DNA of 32,290 bases from Prevotella sp. (GCA_017554385.1 JAFZIL010000064.1:1-32290), one strand, 5' to 3'. Positions 20,691-29,861 are shown, numbered from the stretch's first letter. Translations and numbers: made by a program. The notes: a model not told the origin generated them from the letters alone.

Positions 20691-22595
20691 ATGATTACCA
20701 AATATATCAAAAAGGCAGCAAAGGGAGTAGCCTACTTACTCCTTTACTCCTCTACTCCTCTACTCCTCGCCTCGTGTAGTGACACTTGGGACGATCACTA
20801 TGAGGGAACCGTTGCTGGCGCGAATGACGGCTCGTTGTGGGAGGCTATACGCAACAATCCCGAGCTCAGCAATTTTACCAGTGTCATTGAGGCTACAGGC
20901 TATGACAAGTCATTGGGAAGCAGCCAGGTGTTTACCGTTTTTGCTCCGACCAATGCCAACTTCTCCAAGTCTGAAGCCGACGAGCTCATCGCGCAGTACA
21001 AGCTTGAGAAGCAGACCGTGAACGATGCCGACAATACTGTCATCAAGGAGTTTGTACAGAACCATATTGCCCTGTTCAACTACTCTGTGTCGCCGTCGAG
21101 CAACGATTCCATCGTACTGATGAATGGCAAGTACGCTGTATTGAAGTCCGGTGCCTTAGACAACAGCACGTTCCAGCTTACCAACCAGCTTTATGGCAAT
21201 GGCGTGCTCTTCACCGTGAGCGAGCCCGTTCATTACTCGGCTAATGTGTTTGAGTACATGCGCAAGGATGCCGAGCTCGACAGTGTGCGTGCATTCCTTT
21301 ACAATCCTTGGTTCTATTATAAGAAGTTCAATCCTGCCAGCAGTGTTGAGGGTGGTATCGACGAACTGGGCCGCACCATCTATCTTGACTCAGCTTTCGT
21401 TCAGCGCAACGACCTGTTCGAGGAACTTGGCGAGATCAACTCCGAGGACAGCACCTACTGGATGATTGTTCCCACTAACGACCAGTGGCGACTTCTCCTG
21501 GAACAGTATGAGCCTTACTTCAAGTACGATACAAGAATAGGCAACCAGCTCACCGTAGGTACGCTCGACTCGCTTATCTATACCAACACCCGTATGGCCA
21601 TCCTGAAGGGTACCACCTTCAGTCGCACCATCAATAAGAACATCTTTGCTGGTGTGAAGTCAAGCGGAATCGACTCGGTCTATTCTACCAATGCCGTGCT
21701 CGACTACAACAAGCGTAATACGATGTGGGGCAACAACTTCAACTATTTCCAGTATTTCAACCCGTTAGTGTCTGGCGGTGTGCTGGACGAAGCCGACAGC
21801 GTGTCGTGTAGCAACGGCCGCGTGATGAAGGTTCACGACTGGAAACTCAATGAGTTGCAGACCTTCAACCGCTGGATTGTCGTTCAGGCCGAGAGCGCTG
21901 GCAGCATCAAGGAAATTTCGACGAGTGTCGACAAAAACGGTAATATTGTCCCATTGGCCAACAACATCAACCGCAGCGTGACCAACAACGAGTACAAGAA
22001 GCATGTATGGAACAACAGTTTTGTGGAGTTCCAGCCTACTACGACATCGATGTATGAAATAACGTTCAACATCAAGAACCTGTTGTCGAACATGGGCTAC
22101 GACATTTATCTTGTGTCAGCTCCTGCAGCAGCAGCCGATAGCAATGCCGTGGATACACTTGGCACGAAATTGCGTTGCTCGCTGAAATACTATGACCACG
22201 ACGGCAAGGCCATTACTGATCTTCTAACCTCTAAACATACCCCAAGTCTCACGCAGCCACGTGCCACCTCAGCGGGCATCATCGAGACCAAGGGTACGGA
22301 GATGGACTATATCCTCCTTGCAGAGGACTACAAGTTCCCCGTCTGTACCTACGGTGTCAAAGAGGACGATCCTGAAGTGCGTCTTTACGTGGAAAATCGT
22401 ACTAAGAACTCAGACATGAATGATGGCAAGTTCAACAAGGTTACCCGTATCGACTGCATCCTGCTCGTTCCCCACGGCACCTTGCAACTTGTTGACAACC
22501 TTGGCGAGTATGTCTCACCACAGTATCAGGGAATGCCTGGCGTGCTCATGTTCCCGCATGGTAACAACCTCATGTATTATTATATGTTCCGATAA
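20691..22595 (+). CDS. FAS1-domain surface lipoprotein
   Basis: The ATG at 20691 gives 634 residues and matches the MITKYIKKAAKGV start of the first SusD, so it is preferred over an in-frame TTG at 20682. The signal ends LLLASC (Cys29), followed by SDTWDDHYEG. One clear FAS1 module spans about 45-185 (LWEAIRNNPELSNFTSVIEATGYDKSL, VFTVFAPTNANF, FVQNHIALFNY, VLFTVSEPVHYSANVFEYM). A second partial module may follow (TYWMIVPTNDQWRLLLEQYE). Residues about 390-634 look beta-rich (MYEITFNIKNLL, LRLYVENRT-type lines) and could be another binding domain. The signal-peptide DNA contains four tandem 8-bp repeats. It precedes the second SusC gene by 26 nt, so each SusC is directly preceded by a FAS1 gene. 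Confidence 0.83.
   Translation: MITKYIKKAAKGVAYLLLYSSTPLLLASCSDTWDDHYEGTVAGANDGSLWEAIRNNPELSNFTSVIEATGYDKSLGSSQVFTVFAPTNANFSKSEADELIAQYKLEKQTVNDADNTVIKEFVQNHIALFNYSVSPSSNDSIVLMNGKYAVLKSGALDNSTFQLTNQLYGNGVLFTVSEPVHYSANVFEYMRKDAELDSVRAFLYNPWFYYKKFNPASSVEGGIDELGRTIYLDSAFVQRNDLFEELGEINSEDSTYWMIVPTNDQWRLLLEQYEPYFKYDTRIGNQLTVGTLDSLIYTNTRMAILKGTTFSRTINKNIFAGVKSSGIDSVYSTNAVLDYNKRNTMWGNNFNYFQYFNPLVSGGVLDEADSVSCSNGRVMKVHDWKLNELQTFNRWIVVQAESAGSIKEISTSVDKNGNIVPLANNINRSVTNNEYKKHVWNNSFVEFQPTTTSMYEITFNIKNLLSNMGYDIYLVSAPAAAADSNAVDTLGTKLRCSLKYYDHDGKAITDLLTSKHTPSLTQPRATSAGIIETKGTEMDYILLAEDYKFPVCTYGVKEDDPEVRLYVENRTKNSDMNDGKFNKVTRIDCILLVPHGTLQLVDNLGEYVSPQYQGMPGVLMFPHGNNLMYYYMFR
20737..20768 (+). repeat. Four tandem 8-bp repeats inside a signal-peptide coding region
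   Basis: TACTCCTT (20737) is followed by three perfect TACTCCTC units at 20745, 20753 and 20761. They encode part of the hydrophobic signal segment LLLYSSTPLLL. Because 8 is not a multiple of 3, gain or loss of a unit would shift the frame. Degenerate relatives occur at the same place in the genes at 16742 and 25931. Confidence 0.75.
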
Positions 22596-22621
22596 TATTC
22601 ATCTTAAAACGCAAAGACATC

Positions 22622-25600
22622 ATGAATATGAAACGATATATCTTATTTGGACTGACCATGCTGCTGGCCTTCCCTTTAGGCGTTTTCGCTCAGAACGATA
22701 GCGACGACGAGGAGGAAGGCACAGAGACTGCCGTACGTACTTTCGTACCGAAGCAGAAGCAGTATGAGACACGCACCGTCAAGGGCCTTGTTATCGATGC
22801 TGCCACCCAGCAGCCTATTGCAGGTGCCATTGTCCGTGCCTCAGAGACCGATGGTTACAGTGTGCTCACCGAGGACGACGGCAGCTATGAGCTGAAGGTG
22901 CCTCTCTTCTCGACGGCTCTCTTCATCTCCTCGCCCGACTATAATCCCGTGCGTATTGGCCTTCAGAGTGGTGATAAACAGAAGACTGCCAAGCTCTATA
23001 CCACAACCTTCAGTGCCGAGTATCAGGCTCAGACGAACGTACGTAACGACTATGTGGCCTCTGACTTCAAGTTCTCCAACGCTATCAATATCAAGGAAGA
23101 GGTGCAGAAGCAGCTGGGGGCTCAGGCCTACACCATCGGCCATAACGGCACGCCGGGCGTGGGAAGCGTGATGTTCCTTCAGGGACTCAACTCGCTCAAT
23201 GTGAATGCCCAGCCACTCGTTGTCATCGACGATGTCATCGTTGACCAGCAGTACGGTCGCACCTTGCTCCACGACGGATTCTACAACGACATCCTGTCGA
23301 GTCTGAATCCCGCCGACATTGAGCGTGTCACCGTCATGCGCAACGGTACTGCCCTTTATGGTGCCAAGGGTGCCAATGGTGTCATCTTGATTCAGACGCG
23401 TCGCAACAAGTCGATGGCTACCCGTATCACTGCCAGCGCTTCAGCAGGCGTGACCTTTGAGCCCAAGTATGTCTCGGTCATGGATGCCGGTGGTTATCGT
23501 GGCTATGCCTCTGAGTTGCTCAAAACCACCAATACCCGACTGAACTCTTTCAAGTTCCTCGACGAGCGTCAGGTGCTCGACAATGGCGACCAGAACTATT
23601 ATTATCCCATCTATCACCAGTCCACTGACTGGAAGGAATACGTCTATCGTACTGCTTTCACGCAGAACTACGGTATCAACATCGAGGGTGGTGACGACGT
23701 GGCCAACTACAATCTGTCCGTAGGCTACACCAACGCCAAGAGTACGTTGAAGATGAACGACATGGATCGCCTGAACGTGCGGTTCAATACCGACATCACC
23801 CTGCTCAAGCAGTTGGCCGTACGCTTCGATGCCTCATTTGCTAACCAGACGCGCAATCTGCGCAACGACGGTGCTCCTGAGAACTATGATGAAGGCACAC
23901 CGACGAGCCCCGCATTCTTAGCCTATGTGAAGAGTCCTTTCCTCAGTCCCTATAGCTATGGTCGCGGACAGTTCTCCTCCGACCACTGGAACACCGATAA
24001 GGAAGACTATCTGAAAGAGGCACTGGCCAACTATAGCAGCTACAACTGGCGTTTGGGCAACCCCGCTGCTATCCTCGAGTACAGCGATGCCGAGAACAAG
24101 AACCACTTCGAGAACTCAATGCTGAACCTCACCGTCACACCGAAGTTCCAGTTCAATTCCAACCTCTTCCTATCTGAGCATTTCAGCTATAACCTTGTTA
24201 ATACGAACGAGATGTACTACATTCCCATCAATGGTACACCCGACTATTATGTCTCCAGCATTGGCGCCTATCGCCAGAACGAGGTACGCTCGCTGGCTTC
24301 AAAGCAGAACTCTGTGCAGAGCGACACCCGTATCGACTGGCACAACCGCTTTGCTGCCCACTACCTTCACCTCTTTGGTGGTCTGCGTGTAAACTGGGAG
24401 AGCTTCACCACTAACTCGCAGGTGGGCTATAACACTGGTAGCGACAAGACTCCGTTCTTGAGTTCTTCGCTTCAGAATGTCGACGTGGCCGGTGTCGATG
24501 AGAGTTGGAATACCATGTCATGGTATGGTCAGGCCGAGTATAACTATATGTCGCGCTATTTCCTGCAGGCCTGCTTTGCCATCGACGGTTCGTCACGTTT
24601 TGGTAAGGATGCCGACGGCCTGAAGGTCGGTGGTGTCGCCTGGGGCATATTCCCCAGTGTTCAGGCATCGTGGGTAATGACCAACGAGCCTTGGCTTTCC
24701 GATGTCAGCGGTATCGACTATTTGCGTCTCTCTGCCGGTTACGATATATCTGGTAACGACGACATCGACTTCTATGCCGCACGTTCCTATTTCCGTGCCA
24801 CGCAGTTCCTTCACGCCGTGTCTGCCCTGTCCTATGAAGGTATTGGTAACACCAAGATCCAGTGGGAGACCACTCGCCGACTGAACCTCGGTCTTGAAGG
24901 CAACTTCATCGACAACCGCCTGAACCTTTCGCTCAACTACTTCCGTTCGAAGACCGACAACCTGCTCACGCGCCAGTCATTAGGCTTCCTCAGCGGTCTT
25001 AACCAGAACTGGTCCAACGGTGGTAAGCTCCAGAACGAAGGTTTCGACGTGAGTGCAGCCGTGAAAGTTGTTGCCCGCAAGAACTGGCAGTGGTTGGTAG
25101 GTGCATCGATGGGTCACTACAAGAACCAGATTACCGAACTGCCCGACAATGCCAGCTTCATGGATAACGAGGTCTACGGTGCTACCATCCGTAGTCAGGT
25201 GGGACAGGCTGCCAATCTGTTCTATGGCTATCGCACCAACGGTGTCTTCGCAACCACGCAGGATGCCGAGAATGCTGCCCTCTATGTCATCGATGATAAT
25301 GGTGTAGACCATGTCTATTTCCAGGCAGGCGACATGCGTTTCGTCGACATGAACGGTGACCATGAGATTAATGCCGACGATCGCGTCATCATTGGCGATC
25401 CCAATCCCGACATCTACGGTAATATCTTCACCACGGTGGCCTGGAAGCGTCTGAAGCTCGATGTGCGCTTCAACTACTCTCTTGGCAACGATGTCTACAA
25501 TTACATGCGTCAGCAGCTCGAGAGTGGTTCGCGCTTCATGAACCAGACCACTGCCTTGGACCGTCGTTGGCAAGTTGAAGGTCAGGTGACCGATATTCCA

Positions 25601-25894
25601 CGCATCACCTTCCAGGATCCCATGGGCAACGCCCGTTTCAGCGATCGCTGGATTGAGGATGGTTCCTATCTGCGTCTGAAGACAGCTACGCTGAGTTATG
25701 ATCTCCCCATGAAGTCTGAGTACATCCAGGGCTTGCAGTTATGGATCCAGGGTAACAACCTGCTCACCTTCACCAAGTATCTGGGTAGCGATCCTGAGTT
25801 CTCCATGACGGGTAGTGTCATTGGTCAGGGCATCGATCTGGGTCGTCTGGGGCAGAGTCCCAGCATCGTAGCTGGTGTGAAGATCAACCTGTAA
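22622..25894 (+). CDS. SusC/RagA-family TonB-linked outer-membrane transporter (second)
   Basis: This 1090-residue barrel protein has a signal peptide (about 1-23, ending GVFA), a short acidic linker (DSDDEEEGTE), and a carboxypeptidase-like regulatory domain at about 52-130 (VKGLVIDAATQQPIAGAIV...TEDDGSYEL). The plug at about 160-255 is more divergent than in the first SusC but keeps FLQGLNSLN, PLVVIDDVI, LNPADIERVTVMRNGTALYGAKGANGVI and QTRRN. The barrel contains VDMNGDHEINADDRVIIG, the SusC calcium-loop-like line, and FSDRWIEDGSYLRLKTATLSYDLP near the end; the final residue is Leu rather than an aromatic. It starts 26 nt after a FAS1 gene and precedes its SusD by 36 nt. The two SusC proteins are clearly different paralogues, so they likely take different ligands. 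Confidence 0.95.
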   Translation: MNMKRYILFGLTMLLAFPLGVFAQNDSDDEEEGTETAVRTFVPKQKQYETRTVKGLVIDAATQQPIAGAIVRASETDGYSVLTEDDGSYELKVPLFSTALFISSPDYNPVRIGLQSGDKQKTAKLYTTTFSAEYQAQTNVRNDYVASDFKFSNAINIKEEVQKQLGAQAYTIGHNGTPGVGSVMFLQGLNSLNVNAQPLVVIDDVIVDQQYGRTLLHDGFYNDILSSLNPADIERVTVMRNGTALYGAKGANGVILIQTRRNKSMATRITASASAGVTFEPKYVSVMDAGGYRGYASELLKTTNTRLNSFKFLDERQVLDNGDQNYYYPIYHQSTDWKEYVYRTAFTQNYGINIEGGDDVANYNLSVGYTNAKSTLKMNDMDRLNVRFNTDITLLKQLAVRFDASFANQTRNLRNDGAPENYDEGTPTSPAFLAYVKSPFLSPYSYGRGQFSSDHWNTDKEDYLKEALANYSSYNWRLGNPAAILEYSDAENKNHFENSMLNLTVTPKFQFNSNLFLSEHFSYNLVNTNEMYYIPINGTPDYYVSSIGAYRQNEVRSLASKQNSVQSDTRIDWHNRFAAHYLHLFGGLRVNWESFTTNSQVGYNTGSDKTPFLSSSLQNVDVAGVDESWNTMSWYGQAEYNYMSRYFLQACFAIDGSSRFGKDADGLKVGGVAWGIFPSVQASWVMTNEPWLSDVSGIDYLRLSAGYDISGNDDIDFYAARSYFRATQFLHAVSALSYEGIGNTKIQWETTRRLNLGLEGNFIDNRLNLSLNYFRSKTDNLLTRQSLGFLSGLNQNWSNGGKLQNEGFDVSAAVKVVARKNWQWLVGASMGHYKNQITELPDNASFMDNEVYGATIRSQVGQAANLFYGYRTNGVFATTQDAENAALYVIDDNGVDHVYFQAGDMRFVDMNGDHEINADDRVIIGDPNPDIYGNIFTTVAWKRLKLDVRFNYSLGNDVYNYMRQQLESGSRFMNQTTALDRRWQVEGQVTDIPRITFQDPMGNARFSDRWIEDGSYLRLKTATLSYDLPMKSEYIQGLQLWIQGNNLLTFTKYLGSDPEFSMTGSVIGQGIDLGRLGQSPSIVAGVKINL

Positions 25895-25909
25895 TCTGAA
25901 TTGAAAATT

Positions 25910-25925
25910 GATAATTGAAAATTGA
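25910..25925 (+). promoter_or_regulatory. AT-rich repeated leader core before the second SusD gene
   Basis: GATAATTGAAAATTGA ends 5 nt before the ATG at 25931. The 36-nt gap after the SusC stop consists mostly of repeats of this motif. Confidence 0.6.
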
Positions 25926-25930
25926 TAATT

Positions 25931-27886
25931 ATGATTACCAAAGTAAACAATAAAGCGGTGGCAGGAGTATTCTCCTTACTCCTCTTCTCCTCTACTCCTT
26001 TACTACTGGGGTCTTGCACCGATTTCTTTGAGCAGGAGTCCGAACATGTCATTTATTCCGACAAAGACCATCTCTACAATTGGTCCGACACGGTCTACTC
26101 TGTTATGGGCATCCTCAGCAAGTTGCAGGTTGTTGCCGACCGCACCATCCTTCTTGGTGAGGTGCGTGGCGATCTGGTCTCACTGACGTCTGAAGCCAAC
26201 TCCGACCTGCGCGACGTGGCAGCGTTTAATATTGGTGATGACAACCAGTACAATCAGCCGCGCGACTACTATGCCATCATCAATAACTGTAACTACTACA
26301 TTGCCCATGCCGACACAGTGCTGAAGAGCAATCGTAACGAGTACATCTTCATGAAGGAGTATGCCGCCGTGAAGGCCATCCGTGCCTGGGTTTACCTGCA
26401 ACTCGGTCTTAACTACGGCAACGTGCCCTTCGTCACTGAGCCCATCCTCACCAAGGAGGAGAGCGAGCGTGACTATCCGAGCTACTCGCTGCAGCAGATT
26501 TGTGAGTTCTTCCTCAAAGACCTCGCCACTCTGCCCGAACGCTACGATACGGAGTACCCGTATTATGGTGACAACGTGCGTGGCAACGACTCTCGCGTGT
26601 TCTTCTTCCCGCTCAATATCATACGTGGCGACCTGAACCTCTATCTCGGTTGCCTCAAGGGCACCAGTGGCGGTCAGCAGAACTTTGAGCAGGCAGCTCT
26701 CTGTTACTACAAGTATATCAGCAACCGCAATGGTCTCAACTCGTTCTACGGTAGTGGTATTGATTTCTGTATGCACAAACCGGGCACGTCCATGTGGACC
26801 GAGAATCTGTCGTTTATGAACTTCCCCAACGGATCGGTTACTGGTCATTCGGCACTGCGAACCCTGTTCTATGAAAGTGGGAGCATTAAGATGGAGCACT
26901 TCAGTCCTCAAAGTGAGCTTATTACTATGATTCCTGGCGACTCTATCCGAGCCGAGGGTAACTACAGTGAGTTGCGTAACCTCTTCTATTCCCGTTCTGA
27001 GAACGACAACAAGGTGAGCATCTCTCCCTCAAAGCGTATACAGGAAATCTCCGAGTCGCAGGTCAACTGCTGTCTCGCCAGCAATGGTAATAGCGCTTCC
27101 TATGCACCCACCGACCTCAGCGAGCACCGCGCTGGCGACCTTCGCCTGAGCATGTTCTGGTTGGAGGACACCCAGAGGGACGATATCACCGGCGGACGCA
27201 TCGAAACACAATACCTGTACAAATATGTTACACGCAATGTGCGCATCTACCGTCGCCAGATGATCTACCTCCGGCTGGCCGAGGCACTCAACTGGGCTGG
27301 CTATCCGTTAGTGGCATTTAAGATCTTGCAGCGCGGACTGTCAGACAAGGTGTTTGAGAAAGAGATTTATCCCTATGTCAGTGCTGCTGACAGCACTTGG
27401 CTTGCCAACTACATGTTCTTTGATGACCAGTATAAGGTCATAGAGGCTGAAGACCTGGTGACAAACGACTTTAGCAAAGCCAACTCGATGGGTATGCACT
27501 CACGTGGTTCCGGTTATACGCCTATGAACGACTTCTACACCATCACAGGCCTGAATCAGGTTCCCCAGCGCATGCTCGAGGACTCTACCTACGTGTTCGA
27601 TGACAATCTCTATGCCAGCTTCAAGGCGGCACAGCAGTTGGAAGTCGACAGTCTGATCATCAACGAGAGCGCATTGGAGTTTGCCTTCGAGGGTACGCGC
27701 TTCTACGACCTCATGCGCTATGCCTGGCGTCAGCCCGACCCCGGCCTCGCCATGGAGAACTTCATTCTTGCCCGTCGTGGCGAACAAAACCGCGAACTGG
27801 TGCGTAGTGACCTGAAGAAGTCACTGCGTCAGGAGTCTAACTGGTTCCTTAACTGGAACGGGCGCCTTGGTATGACTGGCAAATAA
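25931..27886 (+). CDS. SusD/RagB-family surface nutrient-binding lipoprotein (second)
   Basis: The ATG at 25931 gives 651 residues; an in-frame TTG at 25922 is rejected because MITK matches the starts of three neighbouring lipoproteins. The signal ends LLLGSC (Cys29), followed by TDFFEQESE. SusD features include YAIINNCNYYIAHADTVL, AVKAIRAWVYLQLGLNYGNVPFVTEPI, the repeat-type helix IYRRQMIYLRLAEALNWAGYP, and the C-terminal ESALEFAFEGTRFYDLMRYAW. It is longer than most SusD proteins (usually about 500-600 residues). The 8-bp signal-region repeats are present but degenerate (25977-26008). It is the last gene of the seven-gene unit, followed by a strong terminator. Confidence 0.95.
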   Translation: MITKVNNKAVAGVFSLLLFSSTPLLLGSCTDFFEQESEHVIYSDKDHLYNWSDTVYSVMGILSKLQVVADRTILLGEVRGDLVSLTSEANSDLRDVAAFNIGDDNQYNQPRDYYAIINNCNYYIAHADTVLKSNRNEYIFMKEYAAVKAIRAWVYLQLGLNYGNVPFVTEPILTKEESERDYPSYSLQQICEFFLKDLATLPERYDTEYPYYGDNVRGNDSRVFFFPLNIIRGDLNLYLGCLKGTSGGQQNFEQAALCYYKYISNRNGLNSFYGSGIDFCMHKPGTSMWTENLSFMNFPNGSVTGHSALRTLFYESGSIKMEHFSPQSELITMIPGDSIRAEGNYSELRNLFYSRSENDNKVSISPSKRIQEISESQVNCCLASNGNSASYAPTDLSEHRAGDLRLSMFWLEDTQRDDITGGRIETQYLYKYVTRNVRIYRRQMIYLRLAEALNWAGYPLVAFKILQRGLSDKVFEKEIYPYVSAADSTWLANYMFFDDQYKVIEAEDLVTNDFSKANSMGMHSRGSGYTPMNDFYTITGLNQVPQRMLEDSTYVFDDNLYASFKAAQQLEVDSLIINESALEFAFEGTRFYDLMRYAWRQPDPGLAMENFILARRGEQNRELVRSDLKKSLRQESNWFLNWNGRLGMTGK

Positions 27887-27907
27887 CACTCCTGTTTCAG
27901 CAACTAT

Positions 27908-27947
27908 AAAAGGGCTCCGCATACTTTCCGTGCGGAGCCCCTTTTTT
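27908..27947. terminator. Rho-independent terminator closing the FAS1-Sus operon
   Basis: The perfect 10-bp arms GGGCTCCGCA (27912-27921) and TGCGGAGCCC (27931-27940) enclose a 9-nt loop. Plus-strand C and six T follow (27941-27947), with AAAA before the left arm. It can also work on the minus strand, with a weaker T-run, for the CotH-family gene that ends at 28002. Confidence 0.92.
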
Positions 27948-28001
27948 GTTCATTGCGATTCGCTTACGTTGTGTTTCTCTGATGAATTACCGTTGGCAAT
28001 C

Positions 28002-29861
28002 TTATCTTGGAGATATAACCACTTTGCGCACCTGCTGGCCTTTGCGTACGATGTAAGTGCCGGCAGTCAGACCGTGGAGGCTGTTGCCCATTAGCATTCC
28101 TGAGAGTGAATAGACGACCGTGCTTTGGTCTTCAGACGTAAGGGCCGATGTCTGAATGGCCGAAGGAACGTAGGTATAGTTCAGCCGCTTGTCCATCCAT
28201 GCGAAGCGTTCCTGCATGAAGCGTCGCACGTTCTGCACCTCTGCCTTATAGCTGCCCCAGAGCTTTGGGTTCTGGTGTACCTTCTGGTTCATGATGGGCC
28301 AGCGCAGGAAATTGAGTTGCTGCGACTGTTGCAGCGAGTCTTCCCATTGGTCTATATATTCAGTCATGTATTCGCTGTTGAGCCCGTCCTGACGCACCTC
28401 GTCCCAGATGTCCAGGAGCTTGGCCTTGGCCGCGGCATTGTTGATGACGATACCGTTGACAAAAGAGCGCATGTTGCCCGCACAGCTTCCCTTGGTACGA
28501 TAGATGTAGTCGGTCAGACTATTGATGGGATAGGTGCGGTTGTCGTTCTCGAACGCCAGGTCGAAGTCCCATACAGGTCCTGTATAGATCATGTCGTCGC
28601 TACGGTCCTTGTACATGTAGACGCTCCAGTAAGTATCGGTGTTGCCCGACAGCTCGCCTACGAGGAAATGGCGCAGGAAGGTGTTCAGGTCAAGGTATGT
28701 ACTCCAGCTTCTCTCCATCTTGTTGAAGTAGCTCCTGATGTAGTTTTTCTGAACGAGCATGATGCTATCGCTGTCGGGCGACTTGATGGTGACGGGGTTG
28801 CCCTTTGTCGAGCTGAACCACGAGGGTTCGTCGTTGGCGTATGCGTCGATTTCAATCAGATAGCCTCCGGTCAGTTCGTCTCCGGCGATGTCTTGTGAGG
28901 TCATCTCTGTGATGTTGACGCGCTTCTTGTGTATCTGTATCTGGTCGCAGAGTTGGTAGCAACCCTTGAACTCGCCATTGAGCAGCACGTCGACGGCAGT
29001 AGCGTAGGGCGTGTACGGCAGTCCCATGCGACGGCTCAGCTCAAAGGCCAGTAGGTTGCGCATCAGCGTTTTGTCGCCATAGTTGTTGATGAGTGTCCAT
29101 TTCTTGGCCTTGGCAGGTGCGTCGAGCACATGCTGTTTCTTGTCGAACTTGATGCGCCACGGTTTTTTAGGGAATCCGCGCGACGCATTGCCTCGCTCAC
29201 GGATGGTACCTGTATCGCAGAGCAGTTTCGTCCCTCCGTCAGAAATAATGGTAATGAGCGCCTCAATCTGGTGCTCCTTGTCGTAGGGTTCCACATTGTC
29301 CTTGGTGTGGATGCTGACTACCGGCAGATTGGTCAGTTGGGTCAGCAGGCTGTCGTTTCCCTCGTCCTCATGGCCATAGAATTCGAGCTCGGCAATATTG
29401 CACCGGGCATCCGACGGACCTACATAGCGCACATAGCGGAAGCCGCGAGAACAGGCGACATCGGCGTACGACAGTTGTCCGATGGTGCCTTTCTCGGTGA
29501 TGATGTAAAGTGGCAGCGCATCCATGAAGTCCTCACGATTGGCACCCTCGAACACGCCGAGCAGAACGCGCTTCTCGCCCTGACTGTTGTTGCGTGGCGA
29601 CCAGCCCACCTTTGTGATGACATGTGGTGTGCCAAGGTCGAGTCCTGCCCAGGTGTAACTGCGTTCCCACGAAGCAAAATAGGTATCTAATTTGCCATCG
29701 AAGGCCATCTCGCGTGTGTTGACCGTTGTCGACTGCTTGGAGGTGGAATAGTCCACAGTCTCAGTCGTACCTATCACCGTGCCCGACAGTTTCTGGTCGT
29801 CGGCCACGGCGATAAGAACTGGCATCAGCAGCAAGACAAACAATACGATGTGTGTTTTCAT
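28002..29861 (-). CDS. Secreted CotH-kinase-family protein with discoidin-like N-terminus and T9SS-like tail
   Basis: The ATG at 29859-29861 (MKTHIVLFVLLLMPVLIAVA, a good signal peptide) gives 619 residues; the open frame extends to 30155 only as a shadow of the upstream gene. Residues about 45-155 look like an F5/8 type C (discoidin) binding module (AFDGKLDTYFASW, WAGLDLGTPHVITKVGW, FRYVRYVGPSDARCNIAELEFYG). Residues about 185-525 match the CotH family of atypical kinases, first known from spore coats: GTIRERGNASRGF near 218, NNYGDKTLMRNLLAFELSRRMGL near 255, GGYLIEID, and the metal-binding DFDLAF near 431. The last 37 residues (VYSLSGMLMG...GTYIVRKGQQVRK) resemble a T9SS sorting tail. It follows the FkbH-like gene by 26 nt, so the two are probably co-transcribed. 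The natural substrate is unknown. Confidence 0.88.
   Translation of the reverse strand: MKTHIVLFVLLLMPVLIAVADDQKLSGTVIGTTETVDYSTSKQSTTVNTREMAFDGKLDTYFASWERSYTWAGLDLGTPHVITKVGWSPRNNSQGEKRVLLGVFEGANREDFMDALPLYIITEKGTIGQLSYADVACSRGFRYVRYVGPSDARCNIAELEFYGHEDEGNDSLLTQLTNLPVVSIHTKDNVEPYDKEHQIEALITIISDGGTKLLCDTGTIRERGNASRGFPKKPWRIKFDKKQHVLDAPAKAKKWTLINNYGDKTLMRNLLAFELSRRMGLPYTPYATAVDVLLNGEFKGCYQLCDQIQIHKKRVNITEMTSQDIAGDELTGGYLIEIDAYANDEPSWFSSTKGNPVTIKSPDSDSIMLVQKNYIRSYFNKMERSWSTYLDLNTFLRHFLVGELSGNTDTYWSVYMYKDRSDDMIYTGPVWDFDLAFENDNRTYPINSLTDYIYRTKGSCAGNMRSFVNGIVINNAAAKAKLLDIWDEVRQDGLNSEYMTEYIDQWEDSLQQSQQLNFLRWPIMNQKVHQNPKLWGSYKAEVQNVRRFMQERFAWMDKRLNYTYVPSAIQTSALTSEDQSTVVYSLSGMLMGNSLHGLTAGTYIVRKGQQVRKVVISPR

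Noticed and set aside
25922-25930. TTG start adding three residues to the second SusD
   Set aside because: It lies inside the repeated AT-rich leader; the ATG at 25931 matches the MITK starts of neighbouring lipoproteins.
16708-25930. AT-rich gap repeats considered as a CRISPR or dispersed attachment-site array
   Set aside because: The copies are single, kilobases apart, placed directly before start codons, and have no spacer pattern.
10473-27886. Reading the Sus operon as a classical polysaccharide-utilisation locus
   Set aside because: There is no glycoside hydrolase, lyase, carbohydrate sensor or sigma/anti-sigma gene in the unit, so a polysaccharide substrate is not supported by the sequence.
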